A DNA stretch of 64,000 bases from Pterois miles (GCA_947000775.1 CAMQGK010000038.1:3893501-3957500); one strand, 5' to 3'; shown: positions 36,501-47,995, counted from the stretch's first letter. The notes: generated by a model from the letters alone, not told the origin. Made by a program: numbers and translations.

Positions 36501-36886
36501 TAGTGATGGTGAGATGAAGCTTCATGAAGTGTTGTAGCTCTCCAGCAAATTGGTTTGCAAAAGGGTTCATTTCACGAGGCTTCAGTTGGGCTTCACATGG
36601 GCTTCACGTGCTCATGAAACCACCTATTGGTCAAATATTATATTCCAGGTATGTGGCAGTGGTTTCACTGGGCAGAGGGTGGTGAATGTGCTTGTGTAAC
36701 TATAGGAAAATAATAGATGGGAGACATTTTTTTGTTTTTATTCAGGAATAATAATTTCTCAACTGTAGCTGGGCTTCAGGCGTCCTCAGCTGGTTTAAGA
36801 CAATTCAAGCCTCGATTCATGTTTCACAGAAAACTTCTTAATTACCGGACGAGCTCCGAAGCCTCGGCATATCACGAACATCACTA
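36501..36886. mobile_element. hAT-type MITE with intact target-site duplication
   Basis: A 386-bp element starts TAGTGATGGTGAGATGAAGC and ends ACGAACATCACTA. The first and last 8 bases are a perfect inverted repeat (TAGTGATG / CATCACTA). It is flanked on both sides by GTGATTAA (36493-36500 and 36887-36894), an 8-bp duplication as made by hAT transposases. There is no transposase frame, so it is non-autonomous. It contains several GGGCTTCA- and GAAGC-like motifs. Confidence 0.88.
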
Positions 36887-37544
36887 GTGATTAAATAAGA
36901 AGTATGTTAAAAATATCCAAAATGCGTAGGATTTCTCTTCAGTTGAGGAATAAACCTGTGACATTGTGCTAAGTCGTGTCAACAGGCCTCAAACAGTGTT
37001 AGTATCCTGGACCAAACGATGGCAGTACAGGACTGTTTGTAGACTATAAACCTGGTGATATGCTGACCCAAACCTGTAGTGAATGTATCTCCTAACCAGC
37101 ACTGAGTCATGTTTGCTGACGACTACTTTTAGGTTTTCACTCTGCCTTTTCTAAAAGTTTGTTCTTCCAGCCACAGAAGGTGTGGAGAAGTCAAAAAGTA
37201 CTGAGAGACTTTGTCTTTTCATGAGATTTGTTGATAACGAGAAATGTGGACTAACACCAGCCTGAACCAATCTGTAGTCTTTAATTTGAATTCTTTTCCT
37301 ACTGCTGCGATAAACAAACTTGAACATCTGTTTCATTAGAAAACACACCAGGGTTTCTGCATGTTTTAGCTCATTTACAGTTACATTACTGAACATTTGA
37401 CAAGTAGTATCAGTGTTTTACATTTGTATTTATTCATTTTTTTGCCTCTCAGGCAGCAGCTGGTTTTTATTTGTCTCAATATACAATAAAAAGATAATTG
37501 TTATTGCGCAGTAAATAGAAACGACCCATTTATCAGTTACAGAG

Positions 37545-37975
37545 TATGGAAGCAAAGACACGAAACTGGTGATTTTTTTTGGCCGCCATCTTGGACTGAA
37601 AACACCAGTGAGTCTTATTCCATGGATGCATAAAGAGACGTCTGTAAATCAGAGGATATAAATCAACTTCCCAGTAGGAACACATAAATATCCTCATTTA
37701 AATCATGATGTCCTAAAAGTGGTAAAATGAACTAACAGCTGAATCCAGAGTTATTTTCCTCCATAATGAACGATCAGACCCACAGGACTGCACCGCCCTA
37801 CATGCTCATATGACATATCTGGTTCTACCAGCTTCCTGCTAGCTGTATGCAGCTGTAATAATGGATATATTGGCTGTAATTCATCACTTTTATTATCTTC
37901 TAATCCACCCATGGGCTGTATGCTGTCAGCCTGTACCGTGGTGGATGTATTAGTGTCTCCGTTCCCAAACAACCG
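37545..37975. repeat. Dispersed repeat, long copy
   Basis: Two blocks recur elsewhere. CCATCTTGGACTGAAAACAC with GTCTGTAAATCAGAGGAT also occurs near 51890-51955. CTAACAGCTGAATCCAGAGT through CACCCATGGGCTGTATGCTG also occurs at 61964-62165. This copy joins both blocks, so the parent repeat is at least 400 bp. Class unknown. Confidence 0.6.
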
Positions 37976-38456
37976 GCTATCAGCCAGTAGCTAGTAGTGC
38001 TAGCAGCATGACATCAACAGGATTTAATGGAGTTGTAGCTTTTTAATAACATGCAGGGCAAAAGTACAGGACACATCCTCTTCTACTGGGCTCTACTGGA
38101 CTCCATTTTGGATTCTTGACATGAGAAAGGTTGAGATTGATCTGAGAATCTGTGAGCTGGATTTTTATAACTTCCATTTATGTCCATCGTTCACGTTATG
38201 CTCCTCTGTGAAGCAGCTGGGCTAAAAGTTTAATAAATATATCAGTAAATAGCTAGAATAGTATGAATATCGACATTATTTTTATTGTTCGTCATAGATG
38301 TATTTTTGTACGTCTCTTTGTAGGAGGACGTTTTACTGGCGTCTGGTAGCTTTCAGTCCAAAATGGTGGAAGTGTAGCTCTGCTGCTGGGAGCTGATGTT
38401 GACATGGAGCCAACTACTGACTTTCACTTCTTAGTAATATACGATCTTTGTGATAG

Positions 38457-38509
38457 GGCTGCACAGTTTTGGCAAATATCTAATTGTGATGACGAATTGT
38501 GATGAACTC
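38457..38509. mobile_element. hAT-like end fragment
   Basis: TAGGGCTGCACAGTTTTGGC then AAATATCTAATTGTGATGAC matches the start of the 11.07-kb fragment. Confidence 0.45.
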
Positions 38510-38625
38510 ACTCACGGCCATCAGCACAACATCGGCTGGTTGAAATCCCCCCAGTGCCTGGTGGTCCAGTATTGATGTCAGCGCTCTTTGAGCAAGGCAC
38601 TCAGCCTCTTCGCTTCCTCCATGTT
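38510..38625 (+). mobile_element. Degenerate SINE fragment
   Basis: CATCGGCTGGTTGAAATCCC is a decayed box B region, and CTTTGAGCAAGGCACTCAGC matches the SINE body. It is preceded by a hAT-like end (38457). Confidence 0.45.
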
Positions 38626-38799
38626 AACACTGAGCAGATGAAAGTGTTTAACTCTGTCAGATACGAGCCGACTCGTCCTCAGAGCGAAAGCACAGCAGAC
38701 GTTTCACCGTAATAAGTTCGGAGGGTGTTGCGTCATTGGTTTGGGAGTTTGGCTGATTCCTCCTGGCATCAACACCACTATTCTGTATTGTGTCTCCTC

Positions 38800-38925
38800 C
38801 TCCTCCTCCTGTCCTCTCCTCTCCTCTCCTTTCATCATGTGAAGCTGTCTTTTCCTTTTTCTTCTTCTTCTCATCCTACTCAGATTTGGATCTTTCCTCT
38901 CTCTCTCTCTCCCTCTCTCCAGTGG
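38800..38925. repeat. Pyrimidine-rich CTC/CCTCT tract
   Basis: (CTC)n, (CTCTC)n and a (CT)n run around 38898, interrupted by unique bases. Confidence 0.75.
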
Positions 38926-40654
38926 GTTAATTACTGCTTCCCCCTCAGTCCTGTTAGTTACATAAAACTGAACTCATTAAAGTGAAGAGCTGGAAGTTTT
39001 GCCTTTCGCTCATCATGACAAGATTTTCCTCTGATGGCACGTTGGCAGCGATGCAGACTCGCGGTTATTAAACTGGCCTGAGAGCTGTCAGAAAGCCTTT
39101 ACAGAGCTGGAAGTCTCCGAGGCTGAAGTCTAGGTGGTGTGTGTTGGGACGGGCGGTTCGGCGAATGCTGTACGTCAGCGATTAGCCAGATGTGCAGGGT
39201 GAATGTACCATGTGATTCTCATGGTTGGGGGTCCCTCTAAGTCTGAGATAATCAGTTCACCCTGGTTTCTGGTCTACTGCTGCATCGATCTGTTAGTCTG
39301 TTTGTGTTATTGTACGAACAATACGATCGTCAGCAAAGTCCTGATTGTTTGATGGTTCTAAAGGTTATCTCTCCAGATGTTCCTGTGGCGTGAGGGATGT
39401 TCAGAGTGTAACCATAAAACATGTCCATTATTTATTTCACCATGACGTCATCCATCCATCCTTTGTGAATTTTCCTGTACAACGTAGAGAAAACATTTTG
39501 TTTGATCCCCAGAGATGTAGTGAGATTTCAGGTTTTTGTTAGTGGGACTCTTGTTGTTGATGAATGAATCTGTTAGTATGTGATGAGCTATTTCTCTCCA
39601 CACACTGTATGAATTAAACTTTAATTTGAACTTTTTAAATTTAACATAATATGTGGGCTGTCTCATATTATACACAGCTGTTAATATTGATAACATCTGT
39701 TAGTGTGAGCCAGCCTCAAACAGGACTAAAAGTGATGTGTATATGTGACAGTGGGACTTTTACTGGAGTGTTTTCTCATGGACCTGAGTTCTCCGCGTTA
39801 CTGGTTGTTTTACAGGACACGTCGGGTGTTTCTGTCGACTCAGGCGGGAAATCAACTGGAGAAAATGAAAATACAACAGATATGTCCATGTGTGTTGATG
39901 TGTTTTTGCTGCGATTAGTGATGGCTTCCACCTATGCTGCCTCCTCTGATACAGCCTCTTCCTCTGGAGGCCTGACCTGCTTCCTTGGCCTCCCTCGTCT
40001 TCCTCTCCTCCCCCCTCGCTCTACGCTGACGGAGGGAACAGCAAAGGAGGCGCTGATTACCTCATTAATGGAGAGAGGGGATCTGGTTTTGTTAAAATGT
40101 GGAGGAGGGAAATCGTTTTGAGTATGTTCAGTGGGATTCCCATCGTCAGGGGAGCAGATGGGAGTGAAATGATGGCGGAGGAGGGGAGGTTGACCTTGAC
40201 ACACATCCTCTGTTTCACTCTCATGTCCACGGTGTGTTTATGTTGAGCAGAATGAACCTTTACAGCAGCTAAACCCACAGACACTGAGAGGTGTTAATGT
40301 GTCTCCATCAGGTGTTGCCAGGTAGATTTCTGTACAGAGCGCTAACCATTGGTCTCTTCTTCTCTGCTCTTTTCCGCATGCTCTCTACTGATTGGACGGC
40401 TGCTTCCTGCTCTGAACGTGCTGATCTGAAAACAGGTAAGCACACGTCGTGTCATCAGTATTTTTTTTCATAATGATGAGCTTTGATACTCATTAAGTCG
40501 TCGTGCTGAGCTGGTGAGTGAAAGGCTGGTGTGTCGAGGAGGTGGAGCTTCCTGCTTCTGTTCACAAGGCTGAAAATAAAATGGTGACTGCTTTGGTTAC
40601 ATGATTATAGTAATAACTAGAGGTCGAGGGTATGGGTTCTTAGGTAACTTAGGC
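38926..40654. other. Unique intronic sequence
   Basis: A 156-codon + frame at 39651 and its minus shadow have no recognised motif and no supporting splice signals. Confidence 0.5.
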
Positions 40655-40728
40655 TAAGTTGTGGTGAGGAAAAATTGTCACAGCCCTTTTCAAAGGGGTC
40701 CCTTGACCTCTGACCTCTACAAACATTG
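40655..40728 (-). mobile_element. Family-1 MITE fragment
   Basis: A short piece with GTGAGGAAAAATTGTCACAG and AAAGGGGTCCCTTGACCTCT, matching the family-1 interior. Confidence 0.5.
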
Positions 40729-40751
40729 GCTTAGGTTTGCTGTGACTTGAG

Positions 40752-41096
40752 CTGCACAGTGGTGCGGTGGTTAGCACCGTCGCCTCACAGCAACAGGGTC
40801 GCAGCTTTGAATCCCTCTGTGTGGAGTTTGTATTAACGGGGGTTTTCTTCAGTTCTCCAGTTTCCTCCCACAGTCCAAAGACAAGCAGGTCAAGTGATGA
40901 CTCGAAATGTCCTGTAGGTGTAAATGTGAGTGTGAATGGTTGTGTTTCTTCGTGTCAGTCCTGTGATAGTCTGGAGACCCGTCCAGGGTGAACCCACCTT
41001 CACCTCAGGCATCAGTTAAGATCAGCTACAGCCCCCCCGTGACCCTGAATAAGACAGGCTGTTACCGATAATGAAGGAATTGAATGATTGGAGCGT
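40752..41096 (+). mobile_element. tRNA-headed SINE-like element, decayed
   Basis: Same family as 29127-29488, in forward orientation: GCTGCACAGTGGTGCGGTGG, TTAGCACCGTCGCCTCACAG, TGTGTGGAGTTTGTATTA, TCCTCCCACAGTCCAAAGAC, GTCCAGGGTGAACCCACCTT, and a decayed GAATTGAATGATTGGA tail. Confidence 0.78.
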
Positions 41097-41353
41097 ATTG
41101 TTATGCTAAACGCAGGAGCTGTGAGGGTTTCTGGACAATATCCGACATTGTTTTGTGTGTCATTGATTTACAATAATAAATATCTACATGCATTTACATA
41201 AAGCAGCGTATTTGTCCACTCCCATGTTGATAAGAGTATTAAATATTTGACAGATCTCCCTTTAAGGTTAATCTGCATAAACAAAAACAAAAAAATCTGC
41301 AATTAATTTGTGACTGTTTGCAGTTAAATGTTTCAATTGACTGACAGCCCTAA
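41097..41353 (-). mobile_element. Family-1 MITE, 3' half
   Basis: Contains GAGGGTTTCTGGACAATATC, CATTTACATAAAGCAGCGTA, GTCCACTCCCATGTTGATAA and GATCTCCCTTTAAGG, and ends GACTGACAGCCCTA. It follows directly on the tail of the SINE at 40752. Confidence 0.68.
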
Positions 41354-41395
41354 TATAAGATAAGATAAGATAAGATAAGATATTCCTTTATTAAG
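41354..41395 (-). mobile_element. SINE tail fragment with (TAAGA)n
   Basis: Five or six TAAGA units are followed by TATTCCTTTATTAAG, the reverse complement of the AATAAAGGAATATCTTA tail at 56775. It is therefore a tail relic plus its microsatellite rather than a free microsatellite. Confidence 0.55.
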
Positions 41396-42868
41396 TATAG
41401 ATTTATGTTTTTGTTCTAGTTTCTTCACTTTCATAATACTTTTGTATGCTGTAATATTACAAGCACAGATGCAAACAGCTGTTAACACATTGATGCCATT
41501 TAATGAAACGTCCTCCTGGTTTGTTTCTGGGCCACTGCTGTGACATATTTTATGCTTTTAGTCTCATTTTTAGTGCAAGACAGTACAGTATACAGTACAA
41601 AAGGCCTTGATAGGACTGAAATGCCTCCGGCCACACACTCTTCTTTAAATTACATCCTCTCCTGTAAACTATACCTCCCCGCTGCAAATATAAAATGCTG
41701 ATTAAAAAAACCACAGCTGTCCAACTGAACCTTGATGATACCAAATCCAATATTTCTTCACTGATGTGAAACCTGTAGTGGGACAGCTGACTGGTCTGCG
41801 ATGCTTAATTCATGCTATGAAATCAATGTTCGGGCCCATTTCTGTCTACGTGATCTCATTAGTGTCGGTGGGCCGAGAGCGGCGCTCTGTCGGGACGGCC
41901 GCTCGTCTCTCGGCCTCGCTGGTGAAGCAGCAGCAGCTGATCGATGTCACGGAGCAGCGGGGTTCTCGCCGCTCACATGATTGGCTGGAACAAAAGACGA
42001 TGGCATCAAATGACTGACAGCGAAGGTGTACAGTTACGGGAGGATCAGTCGATACCTTTGTGTTTAATATGAGGTCAGGAAAATGAATCCTGTATTGACT
42101 GAGAGAGTGTGAGCGTCAGCGTTGTCTTCCTCTTCCGTTTGGGTGTGAAAGGATGTTGTTCGTCTATGTAATGGGATGTAAATAGGCCAGAGCTCGATTT
42201 TTGACTCAGATGTGAGAGGCGGTGGCTCATCAATCTAGTCGGACAGCTGCAGATGGAAGAAGGCAGGAAACTCCATCAGAGCCCCGCTGAGCTCCACGCA
42301 GGTGACGAGCTCTGTTCGCCACATCGCTCTTTGTTCGGGATTCTTCAGGAGTATTTCCCCCCTACTGTACATCCCATTTCAGCCTCTTTATTTAATGGTC
42401 TCCTCAATATTTGTGTCCTGGATCATTTACTGCAGGTTGATGTTACAGCCAGGAAATGATGATTTCTTTCACCAACGACTCTTAAGTCTTTTAGTTTTCC
42501 TCTGGTGTGTTTGGTGAAGTGAATCTACTCAGACAAGCGTTCAAACTTCCTGCTGTCTGTATGTTGTAAACTATAAACTGTATTTATTGTCTGCTACCTT
42601 CAGGTTTGGTCGTTCGTTCCCCGTCTCCTCTTATCGACATGGTTAGACCCGTTGGTTGGTTGGTAGCTCACTGTCTGGGTGTAGAAATAGATCAGAAGGA
42701 TTAGATTCAACCGTATAGTCATTAGTGCACATACTGAGAAATACAGTTTAGCATCTAACCAGAAGAGTAAAAGTCAAGTGCATAAGTATAAAGAACATAA
42801 TAAAGAACATAAAGAGTATGAGTACAGTTGATATACACAGTATGAATATTATCTGTGTGCATGATTGC
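41396..42868. other. Unique intronic sequence with a CpG-rich patch
   Basis: 41870-41985 is CpG-rich (GGCCGAGAGCGGCGCTCTGT, GGACGGCCGCTCGTCTCTCG). No motif is recognised. Confidence 0.5.
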
Positions 42869-43022
42869 AAGGGCTGTCAATCAATTAAAATACTATATTT
42901 AATCACAATTAATCGAAAATCACATTTTTATCTGTTCAGAATGAACCTTACAGAGAGATTTGTCAAGTATTGATCCTCTTATAAACATGGGATTGGACAA
43001 ATATGCTACTTTATGTAATCTG
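42869..43022 (+). mobile_element. Family-1 MITE end fragment
   Basis: Starts AGGGCTGTCAATCAATTAAA and keeps ATCTGTTCAGAATGAACCTT and CAAATATGCTACTTTATG before decaying into AT-rich sequence. Confidence 0.65.
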
Positions 43023-43024
43023 GT

Positions 43025-43185
43025 GTGTAAATTTATTTTATTTATTCGTTTATTTATTTTTATCTATTTATATATATTATAATCATCAGTATTTATTTAT
43101 ATTTATCACATGTTTAAAAATTGGATATAGTATAATATTTATTTTTATTTGTTATTTATTATTATTATTATTATTATGACTATTT
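43025..43185. repeat. AT-rich TTTATTTA/TTATTA stretch
   Basis: A low-complexity spacer between two family-1 ends; a shorter TTTATTTATTTA run follows at 43428-43470. Confidence 0.6.
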
Positions 43186-43230
43186 TTCTCTCCTACTCAA
43201 TTTCACACAACTATCTGTTATGTGTAAATA

Positions 43231-43395
43231 TCAGGGCTGTCTATAGAGTAAATAGTTAATCTTTATGAATCAAAAATTAATCACATATTTTTTATCTGTT
43301 CAGAATGAACCTTAAAGGGAGATTTGTCAAGTATTTAATCCTCTTATCAACATGGGAGTGGACAAATATGCTGTTTTATGCAAGTATGTATGTAT
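43231..43395 (+). mobile_element. Family-1 MITE end fragment
   Basis: Starts CAGGGCTGTCTATAGAGT and keeps CCTTAAAGGGAGATTTGTCA, ATCAACATGGGAGTGGAC and TATGCTGTTTTATGCA. This is the second copy in the same orientation within 400 bp. Confidence 0.65.
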
Positions 43396-44283
43396 CATAA
43401 TGATGTCACATAATGACATTTAACAACATTTATTTATTTATTGAGTCGTTTATTTATTCATTTATTTGTCACATAATGTTGTCTATGAGAGTCAAGTCTT
43501 CTGTGTTCATGAAGACTGACGTGTAGAAAGAAATCTGCGTCGGGTTCAGATTCAGATGTTATCTGACTGAACTACACACCTGTGTTTGGTTTGAAATATC
43601 TGGCTTGTTTCTGGAGTTTCCGTTTCTCTGTCATTCCCTTTGTCCTCATCTGTATGAACATCTGGTGGTTATCTCCTCAACATGTAAGATTAGCTGGTTA
43701 GAGGATTGCTGCTGTGAATCAGACGCCTCTGAAATCCTCTCATTTCCTTCATCGCTTCATCGTTCACGGTTGCAGGCACCTGTTTAGACTTCATTCAGTC
43801 CCGACTGGTGTGAAGTGAGAAGAAACGAGAGTGTCTGGCTCCCGTTTCCTCCCTACTGTTCATTCTTTTACCCTCTAGTCGTTCACACTCAGCCAGTTGC
43901 CTCATGCTTTTTATCAGCTGTATTTAAGTTGTCCTGGAGAGGAGGAATGCCCTTCGACGGCTCGCTGCTGTCAGAAAGCTCTGCCTGGAGTGGTGCAGAG
44001 GCCCCTCTTGACTCCTGGCTCGACTGGGTGGTTTTCTGGGTAGATTTCACCACAGTGGGTGGGTGGCTGTGGCCTGCAGGTCCTGGAGCCTCGAGCACTA
44101 CATGATTAAAAAGATCTCTCTGTGCCAAAACACTGAACCCTCAAAGAAAAGAAGATATCTCCCGGCATGTGCTGCCTCCTGAGCTGATGGTGATTTGACT
44201 CTGCTCATGGACTAGAGGAGATTTACTCTATTGTGTCCTTTTGGTCTTTAGAGCCTTTATTTTCTTTAGTTTCACCAGTAACA
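43396..44283. other. Unique intronic sequence
   Basis: No feature recognised. Confidence 0.5.
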
Positions 44284-44784
44284 CCTTAACGCAAATTTGT
44301 TTTAATGCCATTAATTTCTTTAACACAAAGGGGTCCCTTGACCTCTGACCTCCAGATGTGTGAATGTAAATGGGTTCTCTGGGTCCCCACCAGTCTCCCC
44401 TTTACAGACATGCCCACTTTATGATAGTCCCAGTCAGTCTGGATCAAGTCCTAGTCAAGTCAGCACTCTGACACACTGACAGCTGTTGTTGCCTGTTGGG
44501 CTGCAGTTTACCATGTTCTGATTGGAGCAGTTTGTTGATGCTAAAGTCAGAACCTGTGAGGGTTTCTGGACAATATCTGTCATTGATTAGTGTTGTTCAT
44601 TGATTTACAATAATAAGTATACACATTCATTAACATAAAGCAGCATATTTGTCCACTCCCATGTTGATAAGAGGATTAAATACTTGACAAATCTCCCTTT
44701 ACGGAACATTATGGACAGAAAAAAAATATGTGATTAATTTAAGATTCATTGCAGTTAACTATTTAATCTACTGACAGCTCTAGT
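44284..44784 (-). mobile_element. Family-1 MITE
   Basis: Begins near CCTTAACGCAAATTTG and contains AGGGGTCCCTTGACCTCTG, TGGGTTCTCTGGGTCCCC and CAGACATGCCCACTTTATGA, ending CTACTGACAGCTCTAG. About 200 bp near the first end is missing compared with the 3.1-kb copy. Confidence 0.7.
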
Positions 44785-46074
44785 ATTTAAATTTAAAAGA
44801 CTGTAAAGGAGACGAAAAAATGGTAATGATTATAATGATAATAATAAATAAATAATAAAGAATTAAATTAGATATTATACTAGATCCTATTTTTAAACAT
44901 GTGATAAATATAAATAAGAAATGATGACTATAATAAATAGATGAAAATAAGCAAATGAGTAAAAATAAATTCACCCACCAGATTCCCAGCACCTACTTAT
45001 ATCCCTGTGGCTCTGCCACCTGTACAGGACAGATACATACTGTGTGTTTAAGGCACATAAGAGTCAATCAAAGAGCATATAAATTAATTAATTAATATGA
45101 AAATGATTAAATAAAATATTAAAACTAGATTAATTAAATAAAGGTTGCAACAAAACTGTTCCGGAGACTTTTCACGTTATTTGTACGAAACCTAAACGTC
45201 CGTAGTTCAGGTTCAGGTAAGAAAACCACTTAGTTAGGGTAAGGGAAAACTTCATGGTTGGACTTAAAAAGAAGTACAGCAGGTACTGAAACAACGTAGC
45301 TCAACTACAGAAAACACATCACAAAACTAAACACAGGTCAACGTCTCAAACACGAGCTGGTCTTCACTTTTTATACCACGTTACTAACCCTTTCTGTAGC
45401 ATTTCTATTCGGATGTATTTAGTTTGCAGTCAGTATAGGACACATGGTGTACAAATGACACGTGGAAATCAAGAAGGGTGTACTTATTGCACGTTGAACG
45501 CCTTATGCATTATAGTGGTATTTATACACCTTTCAAACAGGCTGCACAGAGCTCTGCAGGGACTGATCAGTAACATCTGATATCTTTAAGTCGTATTGTG
45601 ACGGTGTGCATTTCTACCTTCACACCCAGCCGGCGGGCAGCCAGCTCTCCTCCACCGGGAGAAAACACATCCAAACAAACACAGACATCCAGAGCTCTCA
45701 GGATGTTTGACACATTTAGCGTCTGTCTCCAGAAGCTTGTCACATCACAGCAGAAAGTTTCTGCCTGAGTTTCCTGTTAACTTGAGCCTGTTGTTCCCCC
45801 CAGTATCCGTGTCACTGCATCACATGTCATTCTAGGGAAGCTGAAGGACAAAAAGTAGAGTAGCAGCTGTCTCGAGCTACAGTTTCTACTCCTGCTGGAC
45901 CAGAAACGTCCTCATCCACCAGCTCTAAATGTGTTCATGAAGTGAACAAAACGTTCAACAGACACGAGATGTTACACCCTGCAGAGCTGAGCGAGCCGGT
46001 CTGTGTGGACCCAACAAGCCTGACAGTTGAGGAAAGTTTACCTCTGTTCAGTCTTTATTCTATACTATCACCGT
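44785..46074. other. AT-rich then unique intronic sequence
   Basis: 44810-45140 is AT-rich low complexity (AATAATAAATAAATAATAAA). The rest shows nothing. Confidence 0.5.
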
Positions 46075-46138
46075 TCTGTGGTGCGATTCAGTTTTCTGAT
46101 TTATTGTGATTGTTGTTAACTTTTTTACCACTACACAC
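46075..46138 (-). mobile_element. Family-2 MITE fragment
   Basis: ATTCAGTTTTCTGATTTATT and GTTGTTAACTTTTTTACCAC match the 4.66-kb copy; the match stops where the SINE tail at 46141 begins. Confidence 0.5.
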
Positions 46139-46140
46139 TA

Positions 46141-46331
46141 CCAGGGGTCGGGGGAGTGCTGGAGCTGATCCAAGCTGGCATTAGGCGAAGGTGGGGTTCA
46201 CCCTGGACAGGTCACCAGTCTATCACAGGCCACATAGAGACAGACAGCCATTCACGCTCACATCCACACCTACGGGACAATTTAGAGTCATCGGTTAACC
46301 TACACATCTTTGGACTGTGGGAGGAAACCAG
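46141..46331 (-). mobile_element. tRNA-headed SINE-like element, tail half
   Basis: Contains GGGGTTCACCCTGGACAGGT, CAGCCATTCACGCTCACATC, CAATTTAGAGTCATCGGTTA and TTTGGACTGTGGGAGGAAAC, then stops. The tRNA-like head is missing. Confidence 0.74.
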
Positions 46332-46339
46332 AGATCTAT

Positions 46340-46890
46340 AAATAGAACACTAGATAAATAACAAAAGTCAATACCTGGGAATAAAAATTATAAAATGACC
46401 TAAAAAGCGTAGCAACAGTAGCAAAAAACACAGTGTCCAGATTTGGTGATGATGCAAAGTGCTTTCTTCCTGCAGCGAGTGGTCCTGTAACCGTGGTAAC
46501 GGTGAACCAGTATGCATCCAGTTCAGATTCCTTCTATTGTGCACTGATAGAAGTTGATGGGGGTTTTGGGGGACCATTTCTCTTAAAACTCTTCAGACAA
46601 TAAAGTCTCTGCCCTTTTTATGAGACAGCTGATGTGCAGGGACCAGGAGAGGGACTCCTACAATAGATGGATTCTCCTGTAGTCAGCTATAAGCTCCTTA
46701 GTTTTCTCCTCATCAAGGGGCAGTTTGCTGTTGTGACACCACATGGTCAGGTTCCTCACTTCACCCCTATGTACCATCTCATTGTTATTAGTAATGAGCC
46801 CCATCGCTGCTGTATCAGCTGCAGATTTCACAGTGCTGTCAGTATGAGACTAAACAGTAAGGGACTGACACAGCATCCTTGTTGTGGTAG
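46340..46890 (-). pseudogene. LINE reverse-transcriptase relic (CR1/L2/Rex-like)
   Basis: Read on the minus strand, 46880-46830 gives a QGCCVSPLLFSL-like stretch. Next comes SAAD (a degraded FADD box), then GLITNNNEMV, EVRNLTMWCHNSKLPLDEE and KTKELIADYRR. Downstream, at about 46556-46440 in another frame, NFYQCTIEGI-stop-TGCI and a RKKALCIITKSGH-like stretch match the C-terminal part of the same LINE class. Frames change and stops interrupt, so it is a fossil. It lies directly beside a SINE tail fragment (46141-46331). The clade is uncertain; the family-level call rests on the order of motifs. Confidence 0.8.
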
Positions 46891-47403
46891 ATGAGTAGGA
46901 GTATGGTAGTATTCTCTGTAGGCGGTAAATGTAGAGTCTATTCATTAAAGCAGCTTAGTTGAGACTTTGAAAGTAAATCTTACCTGAGGCACAGAGACGG
47001 AGCAGACAGCACATCGGAGGTCTGAGGAGGACCAGAGGCCGAGTCCCTGCTGCCGGTCTGAGGAATTCAGGAGTTGTGATTATTGATCCAGTTCAGCAGA
47101 GAGGAACCAGAGAAATCAATGAGTCCTTGTGGCTTCGTCTGGTCTCGCGTTGGTTTAATTTGCCGCCAGGAAAGAGCTGCTGTAGATGTTTTTATTCGTC
47201 GGTGGGGCTCAGAGCTCGCTGCTGCTGGTTGTTGTTGTTGTTGTTTTACAGGTGTCATTTATTCTTTTGTGCAGCTGTTCCACATCCTGTAAACCATTTA
47301 AAATCCCTCATAGTGAATGTTAGTGCTCACCCTGAGGCTACAATGATACCACAACTGTGTTTAATATTAACGTTATGACCAGTGCATGTCTGTTAATGTG
47401 TAC

Positions 47404-47690
47404 GAGGGCTGGACGATATGGAGGAAATCAAATATTTGATGTTTGAAGTTGTATCACCTGCTGAGGCGGCACGTCTATAATGATTACTGGACTTTTTTCG
47501 CGGACGTTGGCGGTAAAGCTGTGAGCTTAGTTTGCAACAAACGTGGCTGTATTCAAAGAAAACGACTTGAACCGTCACTTTGAGACAAAACATGCAGAAA
47601 AATATAGAAACCTGTCTGGAGATGAGAAGGAGAGGACAGCCGACGGGCTGCTGGCTAAGATACTAAAGCAGAGAGGACTTTTATAAAGCT
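47404..47690 (+). pseudogene. hAT transposon 5' relic with transposase zinc-finger remnant
   Basis: The stretch opens with AGGGCTGGACGATATGG, a typical hAT-like end. From 47504 it reads D-V-G-G-K-A-V-S-L-V-C-N-K. After a frameshift at 47542 it continues VAVFKENDLNRHFETKH, then AEKYRNLSGDEKERTADG and LLAKILKQRGLL before a stop at 47684. This is the BED/C2H2-like finger at the N terminus of hAT transposases and of the domesticated genes derived from them (GTF2IRD2- and ZBED-like proteins). The histidine pair of RHFETKH is kept; the expected first cysteine is Ser and the frame is broken. The catalytic core is absent. It is a dead copy, followed at once by a 31-bp tandem array. Confidence 0.72.
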
Positions 47691-47697
47691 GCATGAA

Positions 47698-47995
47698 CCA
47701 AAGAAGGAAATGTAAATGTTAATGTTAAGATAAATGTTAAATGTAAGTGTTAATGTTAAGATAAATGTTAAATGTAAGTGTTAATGTTAAGATAAATGTT
47801 AAATGTAAGTGTTAATGTTAAGATAAATGTTAAATACAAGTGTTAATGTTAAGTTAAATTTTAAATGTAAGTGTTAATGTTAAGGTAAATGTTAAATATA
47901 AGTGTTGATGTTAAGATAATGCTAAATGTAAGAGTTAATGTTAAGATAAATGTTAAATACAAGTGTTAATGTTAAGTTAAATGTTATGTTAAGTT
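47698..47995. repeat. 31-bp tandem array
   Basis: About nine units of AAATGTAAGTGTTAATGTTA+AGATAAATGTT with TTAAGT and ATACAAG variants. It starts 8 bp after the hAT relic. A two-unit echo sits at 53551-53605. Confidence 0.92.

Noticed and set aside
39651..40121. 156-codon + frame
   Set aside because: No known motif, both strands open, no splice or start support.
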